Positions 43,010-51,379 of a stretch of 64,000 bases of DNA are shown piece after piece; the first letter of the stretch is position 1; each line of letters begins with the position of its first letter. The notes below the pieces were generated by a model. The model searched no databases. It saw nothing but the letters and a program-made list of their open reading frames with translations, and was not told where the DNA came from. Source of the DNA: Pseudonocardia sp. HH130630-07 (lineage in GTDB: Bacteria > Actinomycetota > Actinomycetes > Mycobacteriales > Pseudonocardiaceae); NCBI RefSeq assembly GCF_001698125.1, contig NZ_CP013854.1, forward strand, positions 5,580,001 to 5,644,000, read 5' to 3'. The position numbers and the translations under genes are program-made.

Positions 43010-43991
43010 GCAGCAGCGTCCCGTCACCATCCGGACCGTCGCCTGCATCGGTGCCGGGGTCATCGGTGGCGGCTGGGCCGCCTACTTCCTGTCCCGCGGC
43101 CTCACCGTGCGGGCCTGGGACCCGGCACCGGACGCCGAGCAGAAGCTGCGCCGGGTGATCGACGCCGCCTGGCCGGCGCTGACCGAGCTGGGGCTGGCCG
43201 AGGGCGCCGACCCGGGGGCGATCGAGCTGTTCGGCACCGCCGCCGAGGCGGTGGCCGGTGCGGACTTCGTGCAGGAGAGCGCACCGGAGGACCTGGCGCT
43301 CAAGCGCGCCCTGCTGGCCGAGCTGGCCGCCGCGGCCGGGCCCGGCGTGGTCGTCGCGTCGTCGACGTCGGGTTTCCCGATGTCGGACATGGCGTGCGAG
43401 ATCGACCCGGCGGTGGCCGGCCGGCTCGTCGTCGGGCACCCGTTCAACCCGCCCTACCTGATCCCGCTGGTCGAGGTCGTCGGCGGGGAGCGGAGCGAGG
43501 CCTGGGCGGTCTCCGCGGCCGCGGACTTCTACCGCCACATCGGCAAGTCGGTCATCGAGATGGAGCGGGAGCTGCCCGGGTTCATCGCGAACCGGCTGCA
43601 GGAGGCCATCTGGCGCGAGGCGCTGCACATGGTCGCGGCCGGCGAGGCGACCCCGGAGGAGATCGACCGCTCGATCACCGACGGGCCCGGACTGCGCTGG
43701 CCGGTGCACGGCCCCTGTCTCACCTTCCACCTGGCCGGTGGCGAGGGCGGCATGGCGCACATGCTCGACCACTTCGGGCCCTCGCTGAAGGCGCCCTGGA
43801 CCCGTCTGGAGGCGCCGGAGCTGACCCCGGAGCTGCGCGACGACATGGTCGACGGGGCGGAGGTCAGCGCCGGTGGACGGCCGATGGCCGAGCTGGTGGC
43901 CGAGCGGGACCGGGCCGTGATCGCGGTCCGCCGGGCGGTCGCGGCGGCCCGGGCCGCGGGAGCCGGGACGGACCCGGCGGGGCGATCGTGA
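43002..43991 (+). CDS. L-carnitine dehydrogenase-like 3-hydroxyacyl-CoA dehydrogenase family protein
   Basis: NAD-dependent dehydrogenase of 329 aa. Rossmann motif GAGVIGGGW (17-25), ADFVQESAPEDLALK, SSTSGFPMSDM, the HPFNPPYLIPLVEVVGG block with the catalytic His, and ELPGFIANRLQEAIWREALHMV resemble bacterial carnitine 3-dehydrogenases. The later GPGLRWPVHGPCLTFHLAGGEGGM segment also fits those enzymes. It would oxidise L-carnitine to 3-dehydrocarnitine. The GTG at 43002 overlaps the BKACE stop by 8 bases and has GGAG upstream; the stop overlaps the thioesterase start. The family is sure and carnitine specificity is likely. Confidence 0.9.
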   Translation: MPEQQRPVTIRTVACIGAGVIGGGWAAYFLSRGLTVRAWDPAPDAEQKLRRVIDAAWPALTELGLAEGADPGAIELFGTAAEAVAGADFVQESAPEDLALKRALLAELAAAAGPGVVVASSTSGFPMSDMACEIDPAVAGRLVVGHPFNPPYLIPLVEVVGGERSEAWAVSAAADFYRHIGKSVIEMERELPGFIANRLQEAIWREALHMVAAGEATPEEIDRSITDGPGLRWPVHGPCLTFHLAGGEGGMAHMLDHFGPSLKAPWTRLEAPELTPELRDDMVDGAEVSAGGRPMAELVAERDRAVIAVRRAVAAARAAGAGTDPAGRS

Positions 43992-44476
43992 CCGCATTGG
44001 TGCACACGGACCGCGTACGACCCGAGTGGATCGACTACAACGGTCATCTGTCCGAGCCGTACTACGTGCTGGTGTTCGGGGACGCGACGACGGCGCTGAT
44101 GGAACGCGCCGGCATGGACGGGCCCTACCGCACCGCGAGCGGCTGCTCGCTGTACACGGTGGAGGCGCACGTGCGGTACCTGCAGGAGATCGGCCCGGAC
44201 GCCGATCTCGAGGTGCGCACCCGGGTGCTCGGCCGGGACGCCAAGCGGCTCCGGCTCTGGCACGAGCTGTACACCGGCGGCCGTCGGGCGGCCACCGAGG
44301 AACTGATGTGCCTGCACGTCGGGCCGGACGGCACGGTGCCGTTCCCGGACGACGTCGCCGCCCTCCTCGACGGGCTCGCCGCCCGTACCGGGGACCGTGA
44401 CGAGCCGGAACACGCGGGGCGGTCGATCGCGTCGCTCCGCTCCGGCGGGACGGCGGTGCACCGGCCCCCGACCTGA
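43988..44476 (+). CDS. Hotdog-fold acyl-CoA thioesterase, probable betainyl-CoA thioesterase
   Basis: Thioesterase of 162 aa, 4HBT type: VRPEWIDYNGHLSEPYYV contains the catalytic Asp16 and the Asn-Gly-His turn, followed by the long helix and VEAHVRYLQEIGPDADLEVRTRVLG. In Pseudomonas a similar gene beside carnitine dehydrogenase releases glycine betaine from betainyl-CoA. The order BKACE-dehydrogenase-thioesterase here gives the same set. The GTG overlaps the preceding stop (GTGA). The C-terminal 20 residues are unstructured. Confidence 0.88.
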   Translation: MTALVHTDRVRPEWIDYNGHLSEPYYVLVFGDATTALMERAGMDGPYRTASGCSLYTVEAHVRYLQEIGPDADLEVRTRVLGRDAKRLRLWHELYTGGRRAATEELMCLHVGPDGTVPFPDDVAALLDGLAARTGDRDEPEHAGRSIASLRSGGTAVHRPPT

Positions 44477-44488
44477 GCCCGCGACCGC

Positions 44489-44510
44489 GGCCCCGGGTCT
44501 CTCCGGGGCC
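44489..44510 (+). promoter_or_regulatory. Intercistronic hairpin before the substrate-binding-protein gene
   Basis: GGCCCCGG, a 6-base loop, then CCGGGGCC form a perfect 8-bp stem inside the 53-base gap, the only real gap of this operon. It could be a partial terminator or an RNA stabiliser that sets a different level for the binding protein than for the enzymes. Confidence 0.55.
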
Positions 44511-44529
44511 CTGCCCCGAGGAGAACTTC

Positions 44530-46080
44530 ATGATCAGCCCGACAGCGGCGGCGTTCTCACGCCGCCGCCTGCTCGGTGGCGCAGCCGGCCTCGCCGCGGT
44601 GACGGCGCTCGCCGGCTGCGGCGGACCGGCCGCGTCCCGCGACGCCGGACCGCCGCGCCGTGGCGGGGTGCTGCGCGTGGGGGTGACCGGTGGCGGTGCG
44701 TCCGACACCGTCGACCCGCACAGCCCGGCCACCAACCCGGACATCGCCCGCACCCTGAGCCTCTACGAACCGCTGCTGCACTGGGACGACGCCTACACCC
44801 TGCAGCCCGCCGTCGCCGAGGCGGTGCGCGCCGAGCCGGGCGCCCGCGCCTGGACCGCGACGATCCGGTCCGGCATCACGTTCCACGACGGCCGCCCGGT
44901 CACCCCGGACGACGTCGTCGCGACGTTCCGGCGGATCACCGACCCGGACGACCCGAAGTCCGGTGCCTCGCAGTTCGGCATCCTCGACGACGTCGTCGTC
45001 GCCGGGGACCGCGAGGTCCGGTTCGTGCTGAGCGAGCCGTCCCCGGTGTTCGACCAGTACCTCGCCGAGTACTCCTGCGGGATCGTCCCGGCCGACTTCG
45101 ACGTCGAGCGCCCGGTCGGCACCGGGGCGTTCCGGTTCGAGTCCTTCACCCCGGGCCAGCAGAGCGTGTTCGTCCGCCACGACGGCTACTGGCGCCCGGA
45201 CCAGCCGTTCGTCGACCGGCTGGAGCTGATCAACTTCGCCGAGGACGACGCCCGGATCAACGCCCTGCTCTCCGGCCAGGTCGACGCGATCGACCAGGTA
45301 CCGCTCTCGCTCACCGAGGTCGTCGGGTCCTACGAGTCGGTACGGCTGCTCACCTCCGAGACCGGGGCGTGGCTGCCGATCACGATGCGGGTCGACGTCG
45401 CCCCGTTCGACGACGTGCGGGTCCGCCAGGCGCTGCGCCTGATCGCCGGCCGCGACGAGATGCTGAACCAGGTGCTGTCCGGCCTGGGCGCGCGGGCCGC
45501 GGACCTCTACGCCCGGTTCGACCCCGAGTACCTCGACCCGACCCGCGAGCAGGACATCGAGCGGGCCCGTGACCTGCTCTCCGCGGCCGGGAAGCCGAAC
45601 CTGTCGCTGGAGCTGGTGACCTCCCCGATCCAGGCCGGCACCGTCGAGGCGGCCCAGGTCTACGCCACCCAGGCCCGTGCGGCCGGGGTGGAGGTCGGCC
45701 TGCGCCGGGTGGACACCTCCACCTTCTTCTCCGACCAGTACCTGCAGTGGGAGTTCGCGCAGAGCTTCTGGAACACCCGCAACTACATCCCGCAGGCGTC
45801 GCAGTCCTCGATGCCCGACGCCCCGTTCAACGAGACGCACTGGGAGGACCCGGAGTACCAGGCGGTCATCCGCCGGGCCCGCTCCGAGGTCGACGGGACC
45901 GCCCGGGCGCAGCTGGTGCGCCAGGCCCAGAAGATCGAGTTCGACCGCGGCGGCTACCTCATCTGGGGCTGGCCGGACCGCGTCGACGCACACCAGGCCT
46001 ACGTCGGCGGGCTCGTCCCGAACCGCACCGGGTTGTCGCTGTCCGGCTACGAGTTCCGGAAGGCGTGGGTGAGCGCGTGA
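44530..46080 (+). CDS. Family 5 ABC substrate-binding lipoprotein with Tat-type signal
   Basis: Dpp/Opp/nickel-type extracytoplasmic binding protein of 516 aa. The signal has SRRRLLGG, a hydrophobic stretch and the lipobox ALAGC with Cys30, so it is probably exported folded by Tat and lipidated. Core blocks are SLYEPLLHWDD, WTATIRSGITFHDGRPVTPDDVVATFRRI and PVGTGAFRFESFTPGQ. The ATG follows GAGGAG. It sits after carnitine-type catabolic genes and before the two permeases. The ligand is unknown. It may bind (acyl)carnitine or a related quaternary ammonium compound rather than peptides, which is inferred from context only. Confidence 0.92.
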   Translation: MISPTAAAFSRRRLLGGAAGLAAVTALAGCGGPAASRDAGPPRRGGVLRVGVTGGGASDTVDPHSPATNPDIARTLSLYEPLLHWDDAYTLQPAVAEAVRAEPGARAWTATIRSGITFHDGRPVTPDDVVATFRRITDPDDPKSGASQFGILDDVVVAGDREVRFVLSEPSPVFDQYLAEYSCGIVPADFDVERPVGTGAFRFESFTPGQQSVFVRHDGYWRPDQPFVDRLELINFAEDDARINALLSGQVDAIDQVPLSLTEVVGSYESVRLLTSETGAWLPITMRVDVAPFDDVRVRQALRLIAGRDEMLNQVLSGLGARAADLYARFDPEYLDPTREQDIERARDLLSAAGKPNLSLELVTSPIQAGTVEAAQVYATQARAAGVEVGLRRVDTSTFFSDQYLQWEFAQSFWNTRNYIPQASQSSMPDAPFNETHWEDPEYQAVIRRARSEVDGTARAQLVRQAQKIEFDRGGYLIWGWPDRVDAHQAYVGGLVPNRTGLSLSGYEFRKAWVSA

Positions 46081-47048
46081 ACCTCCTGACGAAGATGATC
46101 GTGAAACGGCTCGCCGTCTCGGTCGTGGTGCTGTTCGTCGTCTCGCTGCTGATCTTCGGCGCGACGCTGCTGCTGCCCGGTGACCCCGCGCGGGCCATCC
46201 TCGGCCAGCAGGCGACCCCGGAGCGGATCGCCGCGCTCACCGAGCAGCTCGGGCTCGACCGTCCGGCCTGGGAGCGCTACTTCTCCTGGCTCGGCGGGGT
46301 GCTCACCGGCGATCTCGGCTTCTCCGCCGCCACCCAGGGCCCGGTCGGTGAGCTGCTGGGCGGCCGGATCGCCGCGTCGGCGCTGCTGCTGGTCGTGACC
46401 GCGGTGATCTCCACCCCGATCGCGCTCGCCCTCGGCGCCTGGGCCGCGGTGCGCCGCGGGACCCGCACCGACTCGACGCTGTCCGGGTCGAGCCTGGTGC
46501 TCGCGGCCCTTCCGGAGTTCGTCATCGGTGTGCTGCTGGTCGTGGTGTTCGCGACCTCGGTGTTCCGGATCCTGCCGTCGGTGACGATCGCCCGGCCCGG
46601 CGAGCCGGTGTGGGCCCGGCCCGAGCAGCTGGTGCTGCCGGTGGTGACGCTCGCGCTGGTCGTCGTGCCCTACGTGATCCGGATGAGCCGGGCGATGCTC
46701 TCGGAGTCGCTCGACGCCGGGTTCGTGGAGATGGCCCGGCTCAAGGGGCTCCCCGAGCGGACGGTGCTGCTGCGCCACGCCGTCCCGCACACCATCGGAC
46801 CGGTCGCGCAGGTCATCGCGCTGCAGCTGGCCTGGCTGGCCGGTGGTGTCGTGGTCGTCGAGTTCCTGTTCCGGTACCCGGGCATCGGCGAGGCGTTGAT
46901 CGACGCCGTCGCGAACCGGGACGTGCAGGTGGTCCAGGCCATCACGCTGATCATCGCGGTGTTCTACGTACTGGTGAACCTCGCCGCGGACGTCGCCGGC
47001 ATCGTCGCCGACCCGCGGATCCGTCACGCGTCGGGAGGTGGCGCATGA
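46077..47048 (+). CDS. ABC transporter permease, DppB type
   Basis: Inner-membrane permease of 323 aa with six helices. It has the N-terminal LLLPGDPARAILG loop, the LTGDLGFS segment typical of DppB/OppB, and the EAA loop around MARLKGLPERTVLLRHAVPHTIGP that contacts the ATPase. The GTG start overlaps the binding-protein stop by 4 bases and the stop overlaps the next permease. It forms the channel with the DppC-type protein. Confidence 0.94.
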   Translation: MNLLTKMIVKRLAVSVVVLFVVSLLIFGATLLLPGDPARAILGQQATPERIAALTEQLGLDRPAWERYFSWLGGVLTGDLGFSAATQGPVGELLGGRIAASALLLVVTAVISTPIALALGAWAAVRRGTRTDSTLSGSSLVLAALPEFVIGVLLVVVFATSVFRILPSVTIARPGEPVWARPEQLVLPVVTLALVVVPYVIRMSRAMLSESLDAGFVEMARLKGLPERTVLLRHAVPHTIGPVAQVIALQLAWLAGGVVVVEFLFRYPGIGEALIDAVANRDVQVVQAITLIIAVFYVLVNLAADVAGIVADPRIRHASGGGA

Positions 47049-47941
47049 GTGCCCCCACGGAGTCCGCACCCGGAGCCGGAGCCGCGGCACCCGCCGGGCT
47101 GATCCGGCGGACGTTCCGCCGCCGCCAGGCCCGGATCGGGGCGGTGCTCACCCTCGTCGTCGTGGTGGTGGCGCTGCTCGGCCCGGTGCTCGGGCCACTG
47201 CTCACCGGCTACGGCGTCGACGACTTCGCCGGGCGGCCGTTCCGGGCCGAGGGCGTCACCGGTACCGACGACCTCGGCCGTGACGTGCTCACCCGGTTCC
47301 TCGCCGGCGGCGGGCCGGTGCTGCTCTACGCGCTCGCCGCGACGGCGATCGGCATCGTCGGCGGGGTCGTCCTCGGCATGCTCGCCGGGTACTCCGCCGG
47401 GGACCGCACCAGCCGGCTCGACTCGCTGATCATGCGGGGCGGCGACGTGCTGCTGTCGTTCCCGCAGCTGGTGCTCGCCCTGCTCGCGGTCGCCGTGCTC
47501 GGCTCCTCGGGCTGGCTGCTGGTGCTCGTCATCGGCATCACGCACATCCCCCGGGTGGCCCGGGTCGCCCGGCAGGCGACGCTCGCCGTCGCCGGGCAGG
47601 ACTACGTGCTCGCCGCCCGGATGTACGGCGTGCCCCGGCGGCGGATCCTCGCCACCGAGGTGCTGCCGAACATCACCGGCCCGGTGATGGTGGAGCTGGG
47701 CCTGCGCCTGACCTACTCGATCGGCTACGTGGCGTCGCTGTCGTTCCTCGGGCTCGGCGTGCAGCCGCCCGCGGCGGACTGGGGCCTGCAGATCAACGAG
47801 AACCGGATCGCGCTGATCGTCGCCCCCTGGGGCGTGCTGCTCCCGGTGCTGGCGATCGCGATCCTCACCGTGGGGACCAACATGATCACCGACGCGCTGG
47901 CCAAGGAGTCCGCGGACACCACCGGGGAGGCGGCGGCATGA
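47045..47941 (+). CDS. ABC transporter permease, DppC type
   Basis: Second permease of 298 aa. The GTDDLGRDVLTRFLAGG block is diagnostic of DppC/OppC proteins. The EAA loop reads YVLAARMYGVPRRRILATEVLPNITGP, and SFLGLGVQPPAADWG is the usual C-terminal signature. About 30 residues of Ala/Pro-rich cytosolic N-terminus precede the first helix. The ATG overlaps the DppB-type stop and the stop overlaps the ATPase start. Confidence 0.94.
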   Translation: MSAPTESAPGAGAAAPAGLIRRTFRRRQARIGAVLTLVVVVVALLGPVLGPLLTGYGVDDFAGRPFRAEGVTGTDDLGRDVLTRFLAGGGPVLLYALAATAIGIVGGVVLGMLAGYSAGDRTSRLDSLIMRGGDVLLSFPQLVLALLAVAVLGSSGWLLVLVIGITHIPRVARVARQATLAVAGQDYVLAARMYGVPRRRILATEVLPNITGPVMVELGLRLTYSIGYVASLSFLGLGVQPPAADWGLQINENRIALIVAPWGVLLPVLAIAILTVGTNMITDALAKESADTTGEAAA

Positions 47942-49581
47942 GCGAGACGATGGGAGCCACCGGCGAGAGCGGAGCCACCGGCGAGAGCGGAGCCACCGGC
48001 GAGGGTGGGTACACCATCGCGTGCAGCGGCCTGCGGATCGCCACCCTCGGCGGCCGGGAGGTGCTGCACGGGGTCGACTACGCCGTCGCCCCCGGGGAGA
48101 TCCTCGCCCTGGTCGGCGAGTCCGGCTCCGGGAAGACGACCGCGGCGCTGGCCGCGCTCGGCCACTTCCGGACCGGGCTGGAGCACACCGGCGGGACGAT
48201 CGCCTTCCACGGGCACACCGAGACCCACGAGGACCTGCTCGCCGTCGACGAGGCCACGATCCGCGGCGTCCGCGGGCGCCTCGTGAGCTACGTGCCGCAG
48301 GACCCGGCGCTGTCGCTGAACCCGCTGCTGCGGATCGGTACCCAGGTCGCCGAGGTGCTGGCGGCCCACGGCTACGAGGGCGACGTCACCGCCCGGGTCC
48401 GCGAGGTCCTCACCGACGTCGGCCTCCCCGGGGACGACACCTACCTGCGGCGCTACCCGCACCAGCTCTCCGGCGGGCAGCAGCAGCGGGTCGGGATCGC
48501 CGCGGCGTTCGCGAACCGGCCGGACGTCGTCGTCCTCGACGAGCCGACGACCGGCCTGGACGTCACCACCCAGGACCTGGTCCTGGACACCGTCCGCGAC
48601 CTGGTCACGCGGTCGCGCACGGCGGCGCTCTACATCACCCACGACCTCGCCGTCGTCGCCGAGCTGGCGGACCGGGTCGCGGTGATGCAGGCCGGCGAGG
48701 TCGTCGAGACCGGGTCGGTGCGCCAGGTGCTGACCGCGCCCGAGCACCCGTACACCCGGGCGCTGATCTCGGCCGTGCCGGATCTGGACCGGGCCGTCGA
48801 GCGGGACCCGTCGCCGTCCGGGGACGGGGAGCCGTTGCTGCGGGTCTCCGGCGCCGGCAAGCGCTACGGCCCGAAGACCGTGCTGGACGGCGTCGACGTC
48901 GAGCTGTGGCCGGGCGAGTGCCTGATGCTGCTCGGTGAGTCCGGGTCCGGGAAGACCACCCTGGCCCGCGGCCTGTCCGGCCTGCTGGAGCTCGACGCGG
49001 GCACGCTGACGCTCAAGGGTGACGCCCTGTCGATGCCGCGCAGCTACGCCCAGCTGCGCAGCGTGCAGTACGTCTTCCAGAGCCCGTTCGCCTCGCTCAA
49101 CCCGCGGCGGACGATCGCCAGCTCGCTGGAGGTCCCGCTGCGGCACCTCACCGATCTCGACGCCGGTGCCCGGCAGGCCCGGGTGATCGACATGCTGGGC
49201 CAGGTCCGGCTGGACGAGACGTTCGCCCACCGCTACCCGGGCGGCCTGTCCGGCGGCGAGCGCCAGCGCGCCGCGATCGCGCGGGCGCTGGTCACGGCGC
49301 CGGACGTGCTGGTCTGCGACGAGGTGACCTCGGCACTGGACGTGTCGGTGCAGGCGGCGATCATCGAGCTGCTGGCGACGGTGCGCCGCGAGCTGGGCAC
49401 CGCGATGCTGTTCGTGACCCACAACATCGCGCTGGCCCGGGAGGTCGCCGACCGGATCGCGGTGCTGCAGGGCGGCCGGATCGTCGAGCAGGGCACGGTC
49501 GACGACGTGCTGGCGAACCCGCAGCACGAGTACACCCGCGAGCTGCTGGAGCACACCCCGAAGATGGCGACCGTCCGGTGA
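47938..49581 (+). CDS. Fused dual ATP-binding protein, DppD-DppF type
   Basis: One 547-aa polypeptide with two ABC domains, replacing the usual separate DppD and DppF. Domain 1 has Walker A GESGSGKTT near residue 60, Q-loop SYVPQDP and signature LSGGQQQRVGIAAAF. Domain 2 has a second GESGSGKTT near residue 332, Q-loop QYVFQSPFASLNP, signature LSGGERQRAAIARAL and Walker B VLVCDE. The first 25 residues contain three GATGES repeats encoded by an 18-bp tandem repeat. It overlaps both neighbours by 4 bases. It energises the operon's importer. Confidence 0.94.
   Translation: MSETMGATGESGATGESGATGEGGYTIACSGLRIATLGGREVLHGVDYAVAPGEILALVGESGSGKTTAALAALGHFRTGLEHTGGTIAFHGHTETHEDLLAVDEATIRGVRGRLVSYVPQDPALSLNPLLRIGTQVAEVLAAHGYEGDVTARVREVLTDVGLPGDDTYLRRYPHQLSGGQQQRVGIAAAFANRPDVVVLDEPTTGLDVTTQDLVLDTVRDLVTRSRTAALYITHDLAVVAELADRVAVMQAGEVVETGSVRQVLTAPEHPYTRALISAVPDLDRAVERDPSPSGDGEPLLRVSGAGKRYGPKTVLDGVDVELWPGECLMLLGESGSGKTTLARGLSGLLELDAGTLTLKGDALSMPRSYAQLRSVQYVFQSPFASLNPRRTIASSLEVPLRHLTDLDAGARQARVIDMLGQVRLDETFAHRYPGGLSGGERQRAAIARALVTAPDVLVCDEVTSALDVSVQAAIIELLATVRRELGTAMLFVTHNIALAREVADRIAVLQGGRIVEQGTVDDVLANPQHEYTRELLEHTPKMATVR
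47953..48006 (+). repeat. 18-bp tandem repeat in ATPase N-terminus, three copies
   Basis: Units at 47953-47970, 47971-47988 and 47989-48006. The first two are identical and the third differs in its last three bases. Each encodes six residues (GATGES or GATGEG). It is in frame, so copy-number change would alter only a disordered N-terminal tail. Confidence 0.9.
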
Positions 49582-50693
49582 GCACGGCGTCGGCGGTGCG
49601 GGGCACCGTGGCGCGCGGGTTCGCCCCGGTCGCCGACGCGTTCGCCGCGGTGCTCGCGGGCGCCACGGGCGGGATGGCGTTCTCGGTGGTCCGGGGCGGT
49701 GAGCCGGTCGTGGAGCTGCACGGCGGGCTCGCCGACCCGCTCACCGGACGCCCGTGGGAGGCCGGCACGGTCGCGGTCCTGTTCTCCGGGACCAAGGGGC
49801 TCGCCGCCACCGCGTGCGCCGCGCTCGCCGACCGGCTCGACCCGGACGCGCCGGTCACCCGGTACTGGCCGGAGTTCGGTGCGGCGGGCAAGGACCGGGC
49901 GACGGTCGGCGACGTCCTGGCGCACACCGTGGGCCTCCCCTACGTCGATCCGGAGCCCGACGTCACGGCCGGGCTCGACGACCGGGCCCAGGCCGCGGTG
50001 CTGGCCCGGCAGCCACCGCTCTGGGAGCCCGGGACCCGGGTCGCCTATCACGCCCTGACCTGGGGGCACCTGGTGGCGGAGCTGCTGCGCCGGGCCACCG
50101 GGGACGACCCGCGCTCGGTCGTGGAGGACGTCGTCGCCCGGGTGCCGGGAGCCCGGGTGCACCTGGCGACGGCACCACCGGAGCCGGCCCGGATCGTCCG
50201 GGAGCCCGGCTACCGGATCTCGACGTTCCTGCACGACGAGCAGCGCCGGCGCACCGTCGAGCGGATGTACCGGGTGCTGCTCGACGACGCCGAGACCGTC
50301 AACACCCCGCGCTGGTACCGCTCCGGTGCGCTCGCCGGCGGCGGGGTCGCCGGAGCCCCGGCGGTCGCCCGGCTCTACGCCGCGCTCACCGGCCCGCAGC
50401 GGTCACCGGTCCCCCGGGCCGCGCTGGAGCGGGCGTGCCGCACCCACGCCGAGGGGATCGACGCGGTCAACGACCGGCCGCTGCGTTTCGGTCTCGGCTA
50501 CGAGCTGGCCGACCCGATCGGCACCTACGGCCCGGAGCCGGTCGCGTTCGGCCACAGCGGTGCCGGCGGTGGCCGGCACGGCGCCTGGCCGGGGCACGGG
50601 ATCGGGTTCTCGTTCCTCAGCAACGAGATGCGCGCCGAGGACACCGACGACCGGGCGTCGGTGCTGCTCGCCGCGCTGCACGCGTGTCTGTGA
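49578..50693 (+). CDS. Serine hydrolase, beta-lactamase/esterase EstB-like family
   Basis: Class C beta-lactamase-fold hydrolase of 371 aa without signal peptide, so cytosolic. The Ser70-x-x-Lys73 motif reads LFSGTKG. The Tyr motif reads YHALTWG (Tyr-x-Ala rather than Tyr-x-Asn), as in carboxylesterases of this fold. The third motif is FGHSGAGG, with His-Ser-Gly instead of Lys-Thr-Gly. These features indicate an esterase, not an antibiotic-degrading enzyme. The GTG start overlaps the ATPase stop, so it is the last cistron of the carnitine-type operon. It might split O-acyl esters of the imported compound, an inference. Confidence 0.9.
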   Translation: MSTASAVRGTVARGFAPVADAFAAVLAGATGGMAFSVVRGGEPVVELHGGLADPLTGRPWEAGTVAVLFSGTKGLAATACAALADRLDPDAPVTRYWPEFGAAGKDRATVGDVLAHTVGLPYVDPEPDVTAGLDDRAQAAVLARQPPLWEPGTRVAYHALTWGHLVAELLRRATGDDPRSVVEDVVARVPGARVHLATAPPEPARIVREPGYRISTFLHDEQRRRTVERMYRVLLDDAETVNTPRWYRSGALAGGGVAGAPAVARLYAALTGPQRSPVPRAALERACRTHAEGIDAVNDRPLRFGLGYELADPIGTYGPEPVAFGHSGAGGGRHGAWPGHGIGFSFLSNEMRAEDTDDRASVLLAALHACL

Positions 50694-50699
50694 CCCGGC

Positions 50700-51323
50700 T
50701 CAGGCGAAGGACAGGACGTCCTCGGCGGCCAGTCGCGGCAGCCGCGGGTGCCAGGCGTCGTCGCCGGGGTGGCCCAGGTTCACCACGAGCAGGACGCGGT
50801 GCTGCCCGCCCGGGAAGAACTCCGCGGTGACGGCGTCGGCGTCGAACCCGGCCATCGGCCCGGTCGCGAGCCCGTGGGCCCGGGCGGCCAGCAGCAGGTA
50901 GCCGATCTGCAGGCTCGCGTTGAACCGGGCCATGTCGGCGCGGCCGTCGCGGCCCTGGGCCGCCAGCCCCTCGCGCATGCCCGGCTTCACCGGGAACGTG
51001 ACCGGCGAGTGCTCGTGGAAGTCGAGGTCCGCGGCGAGCAGCGCGGTCACCGGGGCGGACGCCGTCTTGGCCCGGTTGCCCTCCGCGAGCAGCGGCAGCA
51101 GCCGCTCCCGGCCCTGCTCCGAGCGCACGAACGTGACCCGCAGCGGCTGGGTGTTCGCCGCGGTCGGCGGCCACTGGGCCAGCTCCCAGATGCTCCGGAG
51201 CTGCTCGTCGGTGACCGGCTCGCCGGTGAACGTGTTCGCGGTGCGCGCCTCGGTGAACAGCGCGGCCCGGCCGGTGTCGTCGAGGACGGGCAGCCGGGCG
51301 GGGAACGGGGTCGTGACGGTCAT
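50700..51323 (-). CDS. Nitroreductase family protein, RutE/HadB-like
   Basis: FMN-dependent nitroreductase-fold protein of 207 aa. RTANTFTGEPVTDEQLRSIWELAQWPPTAANTQPLRVTFV is typical of the malonic-semialdehyde reductase (RutE, formerly YdfG-like)/HadB subgroup, as is FNASLQIGYLLLAARAHGLATGPMAGFD. No other pyrimidine-catabolism (rut) gene is present, so its substrate is open. The ATG at 51323 was chosen; its ribosome site is weak. It ends 6 bases from the convergent serine hydrolase and is the last gene of a possible minus-strand unit. Confidence 0.88.
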   Translation of the reverse strand: MTVTTPFPARLPVLDDTGRAALFTEARTANTFTGEPVTDEQLRSIWELAQWPPTAANTQPLRVTFVRSEQGRERLLPLLAEGNRAKTASAPVTALLAADLDFHEHSPVTFPVKPGMREGLAAQGRDGRADMARFNASLQIGYLLLAARAHGLATGPMAGFDADAVTAEFFPGGQHRVLLVVNLGHPGDDAWHPRLPRLAAEDVLSFA

Positions 51324-51379
51324 GAACCGTAGAGCGTTCAACTATCGCCGGAGGATTTCGCATTCCGCGGTGAAACGGA

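Noticed and set aside
49578..50693. Possible beta-lactamase resistance gene
   Set aside because: No signal peptide, Tyr-x-Ala in place of Tyr-x-Asn and His-Ser-Gly in place of Lys-Thr-Gly point to an esterase of this fold.
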